NCBI GenBank assembly: GCA_030147635.1
Contig: JASBUZ010000025.1
Location: forward strand, 1 to 64,000
From: Gammaproteobacteria bacterium
GTDB lineage: Bacteria > Pseudomonadota > Gammaproteobacteria > Legionellales > Legionellaceae
Reading direction: 5' to 3'
DNA length: 64,000 nt
Shown: in pieces, positions 55,041 through 63,189 of the stretch
Position numbering within the stretch: the stretch's first letter is position 1
Layout of the letters: each line of letters begins with the position of its first letter
Position numbers and translations under genes: made by a program
Notes under the pieces: generated by a model
Told to the model about the DNA's origin: nothing
Database searches by the model: none
What the model saw: the letters and a program-made list of their open reading frames with translations, nothing else

Positions 55041-55404
55041 ATGTATTCCCTTTTCTAATTACAGGCCTGCCCGGTGAGCGGACCCAAAGGTTGCTCTTGA
55101 GGGTGTCAAATTCCTCCTCTGATATATCAATAGAGGTTTTTGAAAGGCCAGCGTTTTGGCTTCTTGCGGCGAGGTATTTGTTGTGTATATCCTGACTAAT
55201 GATGTAGCCATCTCTCGTGGTGTTGATGCGTCCAATGAGTGCTGAATACGGAGTGAATATAAAGTGCTCATCAGAGTAATGCAGTTTTATTTCATTGAGA
55301 GTTGGTACACAACCCCTAGGTGCACCAATGGTTAAAATATAACTTTCTGAGTCAAGGCCTTTAAGACTTAGTGGGATATTATACAAAACGTACAGCTTGA
55401 CCAT
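54949..55404 (-). CDS. Hypothetical protein overlapping engB (151 aa)
   Basis: No family is recognised. It fills the otherwise empty space between engB and batD. A GAG-type ribosome site lies 8 nt before the ATG at 55402-55404. The first part is beta-rich ([36 protein letters not shown]). The last about 30 residues, acidic and helical ([20 protein letters not shown]), are read antisense to the end of engB. This suggests that the stop was lost and the tail extended into the neighbour. No signal peptide or membrane segment is seen. It may be a real lineage-specific gene; a spurious open frame cannot be excluded. Confidence 0.5.
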   Translation of the reverse strand: MVKLYVLYNIPLSLKGLDSESYILTIGAPRGCVPTLNEIKLHYSDEHFIFTPYSALIGRINTTRDGYIISQDIHNKYLAARSQNAGLSKTSIDISEEEFDTLKSNLWVRSPGRPVIRKGNTFTDELEATNRQALDEAQEDLDASKKKTFEH

Positions 55405-55472
55405 TTATGAGACTCTTGTTGGTTTTTGGGAAAGGGTTCATTCTTACTATAAAAACATTTTATGTCAATAAG

Positions 55473-57140
55473 TTACTGAGGGTTTATGGGGGGCAGAGGT
55501 GGCCTTTTCTGTGACTTCTTTTGAGTCTTTTGTTTTTTCTGCTTTTGAATCGCTTGCCACAAGCGCTCACCTTGCCAAGGAATGGTTTGGTCCGGGTGAT
55601 AAAGTGCTTCAGAAAGTTCTTTTAAGGCTTTTGTGAGTGCATCATCTGATGCGAGTTGAATGACGTCGTCTAGATTGAGTATACGAGCATCGGGCCAGGT
55701 ATGCTGAGCCCAAGCGAGCAGGGCTTCCCGGGCCTTTTGGGGGTTGTTTTTAAGGCATGCGTTTTTGAGTGCTTTCGCGTGTGCACCTGAGGGCTGCCTC
55801 GATGGAGTACCTTGTTTTCGTGTCAGGATGAAGATGAGGCTTATCAGTGCAAAAGTAAGAAGCAGGGCCAAATGAGGCTTGAATCCTTCTATGACCGAAC
55901 GTTTCTCAGGCGTTGGCAAGGGTTGTTCAGTGGTTTGGGGAGCAGAGGTGTGTTTTTTCTCAGAGGGAGGTGCTGCTTGACCAGCTTCAGGTGTTACCTG
56001 AAGCGTTCTTGCGGGAAGTGTAGCTTCGGCTTTTTGGCCTGTGTCTGTATTAAACCACATGATGGTTTGTTTCGGGATGGTGATGGTCCCGGTTTGATTT
56101 AGCAAGTAGCTCACTTTAATCGTTGCGCTGCCCACTACATTGTCGCCTTCAATGGTATTGTTGAAGGAGGGGCGCTCAGGGTACAACTTAAACTGGCCAC
56201 CTTGTTCAGGCTCTAGCGGGGGCATAAGCTCAGCAGGCAGGCCCGTGACCTTGAGCGTCATGGTGCGAGTGAGGGTGCTGCCTTCCGTGAAAGTTTTCTC
56301 TTTTTGGTCATAGCTTTCTTTGAGAGAGAGCATTTTCGCAGGTAGCCAAGTGCTTGCATTAAAGCCCGCAGGAATTTCTTGAATATCTAGAGATGCTGAG
56401 TCACCCTGAGCTTCAGCGCGTCTTGGAATGTCGTCATAAATTAAAGCCTGAAACTTTGGGGGGAACAGAATGACTGTGCCTGCTTTTTGTGGAAAAAAGG
56501 CATATTTTTGCTCTTCAACCAAATAAGGACGACCGTTTTCAATCACTTGATGTTGCTGATTGCCGCCAATGGGGATAACCAGTGCATCACTCAGATTAGG
56601 CGGCTGGTATGCAGCATCCAAAATAGAGGAGTAGTGATAAATTTTAACGGAGTACAGCAGTTGCTGGTTCACAAATGGGTGAGGGTTAGAAAGTTTGGTT
56701 TTGACGAACAGAGCTTGATCAACGCTTTTAGGGGAGGTCGGTGATTGGGGGGCTTTATGGCTTGCGCCTCTACCAACATGCAAAGTGATGGGGTTGCTGC
56801 GTGCTTTTCCTACTTGAATAGCAGGAATAGTGACTTGTCCACTATGTTTGGCGACAAGCGTCACATCCCAGCGTGTGGATGCTTTGGATTGCCCATTTTG
56901 AAATACGTAAGACGCACTATGTGCTGTACCATGAATATAAAAGTCGTGGCTAAGTGGTCCAAAGTCTGGAAGGCCTGATGGGGCATTTTCATCGAGTTCT
57001 AAGGTGAGCGTAAAAGGCTCGCCTGGCGAGACATGGGTTGGCTCTATATGTGCTGATAAGGTTGATGCAAACAAGGCGCCGGCTATGGCCCAAAGGCAGC
57101 CTATAAAGAAGAGACGGTTCAATGTATTTAAGATGGTCAT
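55473..57140 (-). CDS. batD: BatD (BAM-independent aerotolerance) family protein
   Basis: The last gene of the MoxR/Bat operon. A 555-aa protein with a signal peptide (hydrophobic 12-25) and a long periplasmic beta-sandwich region that carries the BatD motifs (TLELDENAPSGLPDFGPLSHDF, NPHPFVNQQLLYSVKIYHY). One membrane segment lies at about 430-445 (LLLTFALISLIFILT). A cytoplasmic tail ends in Lys/Pro-rich sequence. It is thought to act with the BatA/BatB von Willebrand proteins at the inner membrane; the molecular role is unsettled. It overlaps the TPR gene by 4 bp. Confidence 0.87.
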   Translation of the reverse strand: MTILNTLNRLFFIGCLWAIAGALFASTLSAHIEPTHVSPGEPFTLTLELDENAPSGLPDFGPLSHDFYIHGTAHSASYVFQNGQSKASTRWDVTLVAKHSGQVTIPAIQVGKARSNPITLHVGRGASHKAPQSPTSPKSVDQALFVKTKLSNPHPFVNQQLLYSVKIYHYSSILDAAYQPPNLSDALVIPIGGNQQHQVIENGRPYLVEEQKYAFFPQKAGTVILFPPKFQALIYDDIPRRAEAQGDSASLDIQEIPAGFNASTWLPAKMLSLKESYDQKEKTFTEGSTLTRTMTLKVTGLPAELMPPLEPEQGGQFKLYPERPSFNNTIEGDNVVGSATIKVSYLLNQTGTITIPKQTIMWFNTDTGQKAEATLPARTLQVTPEAGQAAPPSEKKHTSAPQTTEQPLPTPEKRSVIEGFKPHLALLLTFALISLIFILTRKQGTPSRQPSGAHAKALKNACLKNNPQKAREALLAWAQHTWPDARILNLDDVIQLASDDALTKALKELSEALYHPDQTIPWQGERLWQAIQKQKKQKTQKKSQKRPPLPPINPQ

Positions 57141-57907
57141 GGGCGTTCCTCTTTGAGACGGCGCCAGTGGTCACGCCAAAATTTTTCGCGTAATAGCCCG
57201 CCAGGATCGTCAGGTATTAGCCTCAGTACCTGCTCTTTTTCTGGTTGGATTTTGCTTTGTTCTTGTTCTCTTTGTTCTGAATCTTGTGGGCTTTTATTGT
57301 TAATTTGCTCGCCTTTGTTGCTATCTTGTTTGTTTTCGTCCTGTTCTTTTTCCTGTTGGTTTTGCTCTTGCTGATTTTGGTCCTGCTGCTGCTCATTTCT
57401 GTCTTTATTTTGCTCTTTTTGATTGTTGTTTTGCTGTTTTTGATTGTTGTTTTGCTGTTTTTTGTCGCGATCTTGTTGGTTTTGGTTTTGATCTTGATCT
57501 TGCTGATTTTGATTGTCTTTATTGTCTTCAAGGAGTTTTTTTAACAGATCTCGATTGTAAATTGCGTCTTCATGTTTGGGGTTCAGCTTGATGGCTTTTT
57601 CATAAGCGGCGATAGCTTCTTTATATTGCCCAAGATAAGCCAGCGCATTCCCTTGGTTATAAAACCCCAGTTCACCACCAAGTTGTTTAAACCGCTCTGA
57701 GGCTACTTTGTAATTTTTGCCCCGGTAGCTGGCAACTGCTTTCCAGTCATTTCGAGTAAAAGTTTTTTCGGCTTCAGCAAACTTTTCTTCTTTTAACAGG
57801 CGAGCTGCGCGTTGATTTAGGTTTTCAAACCAGGTGCTGAGGTTAAAGGCGTACGCTCCAGACACAGAAAATAAAAAACCAAAAATGAGTAGGTAGAAAC
57901 GTATCAT
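57137..57907 (-). CDS. batC: TPR protein of the Bat operon (BatC-like) with Q/N-rich segment
   Basis: A membrane anchor or signal (residues 1-20) is followed by a TPR region at about 25-125 (YNQGNALAYLGQYKEAIAAY is a clear repeat). Residues 130-225 are a low-complexity stretch of Gln, Asn, Asp, Glu and Lys. The C-terminus holds the family motif LIPDDPGGLLREKFWRDHW, which binds this protein to the BatB/C group of Proteobacteria. The ATG at 57905-57907 gives 256 aa and overlaps batB by 4 bp. The DNA of the tail contains imperfect direct repeats. The TPR part probably mediates protein contacts in the complex. Confidence 0.85.
   Translation of the reverse strand: MIRFYLLIFGFLFSVSGAYAFNLSTWFENLNQRAARLLKEEKFAEAEKTFTRNDWKAVASYRGKNYKVASERFKQLGGELGFYNQGNALAYLGQYKEAIAAYEKAIKLNPKHEDAIYNRDLLKKLLEDNKDNQNQQDQDQNQNQQDRDKKQQNNNQKQQNNNQKEQNKDRNEQQQDQNQQEQNQQEKEQDENKQDSNKGEQINNKSPQDSEQREQEQSKIQPEKEQVLRLIPDDPGGLLREKFWRDHWRRLKEERP
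57400..57500. repeat. Imperfect tandem repeats coding the Q/N-rich segment
   Basis: The plus strand carries repeated units such as TTTTGCTGTTTTTGATTGTTG, in parts TTTTGCTG and TTTTGATTGTTG, at about 57420-57462. On the coding strand they give Gln/Asn/Lys runs. Such repeats can change number by slippage, so the tail length may vary between strains. Confidence 0.6.
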
Positions 57908-58836
57908 ACCGGTATCCTCATAAGCCAAAAGCGCCTAAACACAGGGAGCAAGCAAAAGAGTGCTGGAATTAATAAGAAGCGACCATCATCACGCCAAGTT
58001 GGCACAGTATGCTCTAAGTTTTCCTGAAACGTTTCTTCCAGTGAGTTTTGTCCAAGCCACTGTTTTAGATCTGCCTCTGTGTTCTTAAACGGAATGGCAT
58101 CTCCTCCTCCGGCTTTGGCAAAAGCACTGAATTCCGCGAGATGTTGTTTCGAACTAGTTAGCATGAGCACTGAGCTTCGAATGTGTTTGCGATAGAGTTT
58201 TTTAGCGGTACGTATGGCTTCTTCTGAGGGGGCGTTACCTGTAATAACTAGAATATCACCGTAACTAATGCCCGATTGCAAGATCAGCTTTTGTCCTTCT
58301 TTTAGGGCGTCAGTCAGACTTGAGCCTCCAACCGGCATAATGCTTGGTTCAAGTTGATTGACGAGAGCATCTATAGTTTGTGCATCAAGCGTCATCGGGG
58401 AGACCACAAAGGGCTCACCGGTATATACAATCAGCCCGAACTGACCCTTGTCTTGATACTGAAACAAATCATGTAACTTAAACTTGGCTCGGGTTAATCG
58501 GTTGGGCGCTAAGTCTTTTTTAAGCATGCTTCGAGATAAGTCCATAATGACAAGGCGTGGATGTACCGAGTGATAGGTTGGCCGTGGCAGCTTCGTGCCG
58601 GTCGGCCCTGCAAGCGCAAGAATCACAAAGCAGGCAGCGGCTAACAAGTAACAAAGTGCGCGTTTTTGTGCACCATGCCCTTTGGCTTCGATAAGATGAG
58701 GCAATAAGTGCTTATCGCAGATATGGTCCCACATATGCGAGATGTCTTTTTGTTTTAAGAGTACAAAAGCGATTATGCCAAGTGGTATGAGTGCCCAAAA
58801 CCAGTCAGGACGTAAGAAGTGCAGTTGGTAATTCAT
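57904..58836 (-). CDS. batB: VWA domain protein BatB
   Basis: An inner-membrane protein with two N-terminal helices (about 14-30 and 62-80). A von Willebrand A domain follows, whose MIDAS motif is MDLSRSM (DxSxS intact) with a further Thr in GDILVITGN. One C-terminal segment (about 285-303) ends the 310-aa chain. It overlaps batA and the TPR gene by 4 bp each. The VWA domain is expected to bind metal and protein partners, possibly regulated by MoxR. Confidence 0.88.
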   Translation of the reverse strand: MNYQLHFLRPDWFWALIPLGIIAFVLLKQKDISHMWDHICDKHLLPHLIEAKGHGAQKRALCYLLAAACFVILALAGPTGTKLPRPTYHSVHPRLVIMDLSRSMLKKDLAPNRLTRAKFKLHDLFQYQDKGQFGLIVYTGEPFVVSPMTLDAQTIDALVNQLEPSIMPVGGSSLTDALKEGQKLILQSGISYGDILVITGNAPSEEAIRTAKKLYRKHIRSSVLMLTSSKQHLAEFSAFAKAGGGDAIPFKNTEADLKQWLGQNSLEETFQENLEHTVPTWRDDGRFLLIPALFCLLPVFRRFWLMRIPV

Positions 58837-59810
58837 ACGCGTCTCCCCCTGAAAGCTATATGAATGAGTTTCAGCATGAGCATAACCAGCGCGAGCGTCA
58901 GAGGATACGGGTAGTACAAACGCTCTGGACGAATAGTAGAGCTTTCTTGTTTGACGGTTTCCAACTGGTTAATCAGTTGATAAATATGCTCAAGCGAACT
59001 TTTATCAGTGGCACGAAAATACTGACCTTTGGTCATAGCTGCTATGGTTTTGAGCGTGTCTTCGTCTAAATCATCAGGACCTGCGGGCATGCCGCCAAAC
59101 ATAGGAAGGCTTGAATCTCCACTGAGTCCAATGGTGTATACCTTGATGTCATCTTCTTTGGCGAGTTTGGCTGCCTTAAGCGGGGCAAGCATGCCAGAAT
59201 TATTGGCACCATCTGTGAGGAGAATGATGACGCGTCCCTTTTTGGGGACATGTTGCATATGTTTGACGGCAAGACCTAATGCATCGCCAATAGATGTGGT
59301 TTTTCCAGCAAGGCCCACTGTTGCATCGTTCAGTCGCATTAAAACCGTTGCATGATCTCTTGTGAGCGGGGTTTGCAGGTACGCCCGAGTGCCAAATAGG
59401 ATAAGACCAATTTGTGCATCTCCTCGGTTCTTGATGAAGTTTTCAGCAGCACTTTTTACCAGCTGAAGGCGGGTCGTAGGTCTGCCGTATTGTACTCTAT
59501 CCCGGATCTCCATGCTGCCTGAGATATCAAGAATTAGCATGATGTTATGGCCTTCTTGTTTTTGTGCTATGGGCTCGCCAAGCCACCTAGGCCCCGAAGC
59601 TGCAAACACCACCAAAGCCCAAATCAGGTAAAACCAGGCAAGTAGTCCGGTTAGGCTTCTATGAGGTTCGGTCTGTTGGGTGCGGACAAGCTCAAAGAAA
59701 GGGACCTTGAGTGTACTCTGATGGCTCTTCTTGGCGCGAGGCAGGAAGAGCCAGACTAGAGGTGGCAGTAGGAGAGCAAGCAGGGCAAGAGGTGTGGCTA
59801 GTTCGAACAT
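58833..59810 (-). CDS. batA: VWA domain protein BatA
   Basis: A 325-aa protein with the same plan as BatB. It has hydrophobic helices at about 8-24 and 58-76, and a VWA domain with the MIDAS motif LILDISGSM and the downstream LLTDGANNSG. A C-terminal helix lies near 300-318. The fully conserved DISGSM form is typical of the BatA member. A CGGAG ribosome site precedes the start, which overlaps the DUF4381 gene by 13 bp. Together BatA and BatB flank a predicted membrane complex. Confidence 0.9.
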   Translation of the reverse strand: MFELATPLALLALLLPPLVWLFLPRAKKSHQSTLKVPFFELVRTQQTEPHRSLTGLLAWFYLIWALVVFAASGPRWLGEPIAQKQEGHNIMLILDISGSMEIRDRVQYGRPTTRLQLVKSAAENFIKNRGDAQIGLILFGTRAYLQTPLTRDHATVLMRLNDATVGLAGKTTSIGDALGLAVKHMQHVPKKGRVIILLTDGANNSGMLAPLKAAKLAKEDDIKVYTIGLSGDSSLPMFGGMPAGPDDLDEDTLKTIAAMTKGQYFRATDKSSLEHIYQLINQLETVKQESSTIRPERLYYPYPLTLALVMLMLKLIHIAFRGRRV

Positions 59811-60280
59811 CGTTTGCTCCGTTGTTGAATCCAGCGGCGGGCAGCACTCAGCAAAGCATCTAGGTCTTCTTCTGAATCAGGGTTAAAGGGAGTGTCAACT
59901 AAACCGGCTTGAACAGATTTAAAATCGATATTGCGACTGGTGCTTTCCAAAAAACTGAGCCAGTCCACGCTATGCAAGCCTGCGACGTCCGTTCTTGGAT
60001 GATAAACCAGTGCAACCTGTTTGAGCAGATGATTCACTTCTGCGGCGACAAGTTTGGGGGGTGCGCCTTCGTGATAGCTGGTTTCAATTTTTGTGAGTGT
60101 CAGGAGTGCTTCACGCTTTGGGGCGGTACGGTTTCTATGATGTCGGTGTTTGATGATAAGTAGTAGCACGACAATGACAAGTGCAAGTAGCGCATAGTAA
60201 CCAGGCCCCAGAGGCCAGATGCTGACAGCTTCGGGCAGATGGATGTCGCGCAAGTTGGCTAGTGGATTGGTATCAGCCAT
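59798..60280 (-). CDS. DUF4381 family membrane protein
   Basis: A 160-aa protein with one transmembrane segment near residues 28-46 (YYALLALVIVVLLLIIK) and a helical cytoplasmic part. The N-terminal motif NPLANLRDIHLPEAVSIWPLGPGY is typical of this small Bat-operon component. The ATG at 60278-60280 has AAGGA upstream; an earlier in-frame start lies within the DUF58 gene and is not favoured. It overlaps DUF58 by 8 bp. Confidence 0.86.
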   Translation of the reverse strand: MADTNPLANLRDIHLPEAVSIWPLGPGYYALLALVIVVLLLIIKHRHHRNRTAPKREALLTLTKIETSYHEGAPPKLVAAEVNHLLKQVALVYHPRTDVAGLHSVDWLSFLESTSRNIDFKSVQAGLVDTPFNPDSEEDLDALLSAARRWIQQRSKRCSN

Positions 60281-61184
60281 GGGTATTCCTTGGAAAGCTA
60301 TGATGGGCAAGAGAGACCCATTCAGTTTCAGGGGTGACGACAAAGTATGGGCTTCTTAAGCGCTTAAAGCGCTCTTTTATGGCGTTATTCCGGGTGTTTA
60401 GCGTTTCGGCATAAGCTTTTTGTGCAGCTTTTTTCCTTAAATCTAGGTAGCACGTTTCTTTTCCATTGGTGATGGGGTAGAGACCTCGTTTGGGGGCATC
60501 TAGTTCGAGTGGATCTGCGATTTGGTAGGCTACCACATCATTATGTTTTCTGAGGCGGTTTAAGAGCGGCTCTGAGGCATCATCTAATGAATAGAAGTCG
60601 CTGATCAAAATCAGCAGGCTGCCAGGCTTTAAGGCATGCTTGAAGCGCTTGAGAACGGTATTGAGTGACTCTGGTTCAATATCTGGCGTATGGTGAAGCT
60701 CAGTTGTGTAATGCGCAAGGCCTGCCAGCATCGGGAGCACCCCTTTATGACGATTTTGCGGGGGGCGCGTGTCATGATGTTTGCCAGAAAAAAGAAAGCT
60801 GCCAACGCGGTCTCCTTCAGCAAGTGCAATCCAGGCAAGTAGTGCCGCGAGTTTTGCGGCCAGTACGGATTTAAATACACCACGGGTACCAAAGTGCATA
60901 GACGGATTAAAATCAACGAGGATGACAACAGGTCGTTCGCGCTCTTCTTGGTAGAGCTTAATGTGCGGGCGCCCCGTACGTGCAGTTGAGCGCCATTCCA
61001 TATGCCGAATTTCATCTCCTGCCTGATAGTTTCTGACTTCGGCAAAGTCCATGCCACGACCACGCAGTCGAGTGTGGCGATGTCCGATTCTCGACGCCTT
61101 TGAGCGCGCGCCTTGTTTTTTGGTTTGCACAAGCCCTTCAAGTGCCAGTAGCTCAGGAAGGGTTATAATGGTGCCTTCATCCAT
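60273..61184 (-). CDS. DUF58 domain protein of the Bat operon
   Basis: A 303-aa cytoplasmic protein with the DUF58 core YQAGDEIRHMEWRSTARTGRP and KLYQEERERPVVILVDFNPS, a degenerate VWA-like fold (residues 90-260). A strong AAGGAG lies 7 nt before the ATG. It starts 12 bp after moxR; the MoxR-DUF58 pair is a widely conserved unit. The role is unclear but probably adaptor-like, between the ATPase and the VWA proteins. Confidence 0.9.
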   Translation of the reverse strand: MDEGTIITLPELLALEGLVQTKKQGARSKASRIGHRHTRLRGRGMDFAEVRNYQAGDEIRHMEWRSTARTGRPHIKLYQEERERPVVILVDFNPSMHFGTRGVFKSVLAAKLAALLAWIALAEGDRVGSFLFSGKHHDTRPPQNRHKGVLPMLAGLAHYTTELHHTPDIEPESLNTVLKRFKHALKPGSLLILISDFYSLDDASEPLLNRLRKHNDVVAYQIADPLELDAPKRGLYPITNGKETCYLDLRKKAAQKAYAETLNTRNNAIKERFKRLRSPYFVVTPETEWVSLAHHSFPRNTHG

Positions 61185-61196
61185 TGGCAGACTCCT

Positions 61197-62189
61197 TTAA
61201 GGGAGGGCAACCAAGCGCAGAAGCTCATCTAAAAATGCATCGGTTGTAATGCCTTCAGCTTCTGCTTCAAACGTTAAGATAATGCGGTGACGAAGCACAT
61301 CATGTGCAATCACGTGAATATCTTCCGGGGTGACATAATCTCTTTCATTGAGCCAAGCATGGGCTTTAGCGCAGCGGTCGAGCGCAATGGTTGCTCGAGG
61401 ACTTGCCCCAAATCTGAGCCAGCGAGCTAAATCGTCGCTGTAGCGTCTTGGATCTCTTGTTGCAACGACAAGTTCCACCAAATAATTTGCCAGTGCATCA
61501 CTGGTATGGACATCTAAGACTTCTTGGCGTGCCTTGAAGAGCGTTCTTTGGGGGACGGGCTTGGGTGTGGTCTTTGAGGTCTCTTTTGTTGTCGGGGCCA
61601 TTTGTTTGGCCTCGTCTCGTGCCAGCATCAAAATATCGTGTTCAACAGAAGCATCTGGATAATCAATGTTGACAAACATCAAGAAGCGATCAAGTTGTGC
61701 TTCAGGCAAAGGATAGGTCCCTTCTTGCTCAATCGGGTTTTGGGTTGCCATGACTAAAAAAAGCTCAGGCAAAGGATAGGTTTTCCCTCCAATTGTTACC
61801 TGGCGCTCAGCCATTGCTTCAAGCAGTGCTGACTGCACTTTCGCAGGTGCGCGGTTGATTTCATCGGCAAGAATTAAAGGGTGTAGCAAGGGGCCTGGCT
61901 GAAAGACGAAAGAGCCATCTTCTGGGTGGTAAACATCAGTACCAGTGAGGTCCCCTGGTAGTAAGTCTGGGGTAAATTGAATCCGTCGAAAGTCGCCTTC
62001 AATGCCAGATGCAAGTGCTTTGACCGCGCGAGTTTTGGCAAGGCCCGGTGCACCTTCAACCAACAGGTGTCCGTCTGCAAGTAGCGCAATCAGAAGGCGT
62101 GAAATTAAACCTTCTTGCCCAAGCACCTGAGCGTTTAGCGTGTCCTTTAGTATTAAGAGCGTTTGTTTTGTTGTTTTTTCTGAAGACAT
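61197..62189 (-). CDS. moxR: MoxR-family AAA+ ATPase
   Basis: An AAA+ chaperone-like ATPase of about 330 aa. Walker A is [15 protein letters not shown], Walker [23 protein letters not shown], and sensor segments are [20 protein letters not shown] and the C-terminal [15 protein letters not shown]. It is the first ATPase of the operon with the VWA proteins, which it may remodel or load with metal. Two ATGs (62189 and 62198) fit; 62189 (MSSEKTTK) is chosen for its better ribosome-site spacing. Directly downstream of the cold-shock-domain gene by 21-30 bp. Confidence 0.92.
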   Translation of the reverse strand: MSSEKTTKQTLLILKDTLNAQVLGQEGLISRLLIALLADGHLLVEGAPGLAKTRAVKALASGIEGDFRRIQFTPDLLPGDLTGTDVYHPEDGSFVFQPGPLLHPLILADEINRAPAKVQSALLEAMAERQVTIGGKTYPLPELFLVMATQNPIEQEGTYPLPEAQLDRFLMFVNIDYPDASVEHDILMLARDEAKQMAPTTKETSKTTPKPVPQRTLFKARQEVLDVHTSDALANYLVELVVATRDPRRYSDDLARWLRFGASPRATIALDRCAKAHAWLNERDYVTPEDIHVIAHDVLRHRIILTFEAEAEGITTDAFLDELLRLVALP

Positions 62190-62218
62190 GCGTTCCATTC
62201 CGTCGGTTTTTCAGTAAG

Positions 62219-62479
62219 TTAGGCGATTTCGATGCAGTCGGCCTGTGGCCCTTTTTTGCCTTGTATCAGTACAAAGTGAACACGAGCACCGTCCCTCAAG
62301 CCTTTGACATCTTCAGGGCGTGCAGCACTTGCATGAAAAAAATATTCTTGTTGGCCAGAAATGATGAAGCCAAAGCGTTTTTTGCGGTCAAAAAATTTAA
62401 TAACTCCTTGTTTTTTACCGCCTTTAGGAGAAGAGAATAAACGGCTAATTGATTGGATAATACGTGTAATGATATTCAT
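62219..62479 (-). CDS. Cold-shock domain protein with N-terminal extension
   Basis: An 86-aa protein. The RNA-binding motifs of the CSD are visible as FFDRKKRFGFI (RNP1-like; canonical KGFGFI is KRFGFI here) and EYFFHASA (RNP2-like). A basic, partly hydrophobic N-terminal extension (MNIITRIIQSISRLFSSPKGG) precedes the domain. It ends 20-30 bp upstream of moxR on the same strand. It might be a leading gene of that operon, or only a neighbour. Probably binds single-stranded RNA or DNA. Confidence 0.85.
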   Translation of the reverse strand: MNIITRIIQSISRLFSSPKGGKKQGVIKFFDRKKRFGFIISGQQEYFFHASAARPEDVKGLRDGARVHFVLIQGKKGPQADCIEIA

Positions 62480-62658
62480 GATAATTATGTCCTAGGTATT
62501 GGCCCGCGTAATTATGGTATTCAGCGTAAGATCACGCGAGGTATATTTAAATCGGTTCGAGCTTATCATGAACTCGGGTTTTTGGGCAATTCTAGGGGTT
62601 ATTTTAATCTTCAAATCTGCTAATATTGCCTTCATTTAGGGTGTTTTGGGGGCTATCT

Positions 62659-63189
62659 ATGCGGTCTCGTATATCTCTTTTGGGATTATGCGTTTTTATC
62701 TGTGCACAAGCGGTCGCAAGTCCCGCGCCCGTGCATTCAAAAATTGTGTATGGTTATCTAGAGAAGGCGGTATTGCCAGAGAAGCAACTGACATTAAAAG
62801 CAAAACTAGATACTGGGGCAAAGTCGGCATCACTTTACGCAAAACGTATTCGTCAAATTGATAAACAGGGTAAAAGTTACCTGAAATTTGTTGTGCCCAC
62901 CAAAGCAGGCGATATCCCTTTCACTTGCGAGCATGTCGGGGATGTCAGCATTAAGGCGCGCTCAGGTGAGATAGGGGGAGTGCGGATAAAAAACCCATTT
63001 ATGAAGCGGCCGGTTGTGAACATGCCAGTACAACTAGGTGACGAGACACGTACCATTCGAGTGAACTTGGCTAACCGCAAGCGTTTTACTTATCCACTGC
63101 TTTTGGGGCGAGAAGCATTGGTTGCATTTAATGGTATAGTTGATCCCGCGCAGAAATTTACAATTAATCATACAGTGATGAAGCAATGA
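62659..63189 (+). CDS. Retropepsin-like zinc/aspartic protease (RimK-associated type)
   Basis: A 176-aa secreted or periplasmic protein with a signal peptide (about 1-22, LLGLCVFICAQAVA-S). It belongs to the putative ATP-dependent zinc protease family whose fold is retropepsin-like. The active triad region is KAKLDTGAKSASLYA (Asp-Thr-Gly), and the second signature is PLLLGREAL. The ATG at 62659 is preceded by GGGGG. The next gene starts by ATGA overlap, and in related genomes this family occurs with UUP1 proteins and a RimK-like ATP-grasp ligase, which would lie beyond the window. Confidence 0.85.
   Translation: MRSRISLLGLCVFICAQAVASPAPVHSKIVYGYLEKAVLPEKQLTLKAKLDTGAKSASLYAKRIRQIDKQGKSYLKFVVPTKAGDIPFTCEHVGDVSIKARSGEIGGVRIKNPFMKRPVVNMPVQLGDETRTIRVNLANRKRFTYPLLLGREALVAFNGIVDPAQKFTINHTVMKQ

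Noticed and set aside
57223-57531. Lys/Thr-rich open frame on the minus strand
   Set aside because: A shifted reading of the same repeat DNA; the TPR frame has the conserved ends and operon overlaps.
57284-57544. Open frame of Leu/Ile/Val/Phe repeats on the plus strand
   Set aside because: It is the complement of the Gln/Asn-rich coding repeats of the TPR protein; hydrophobic composition is a by-product.
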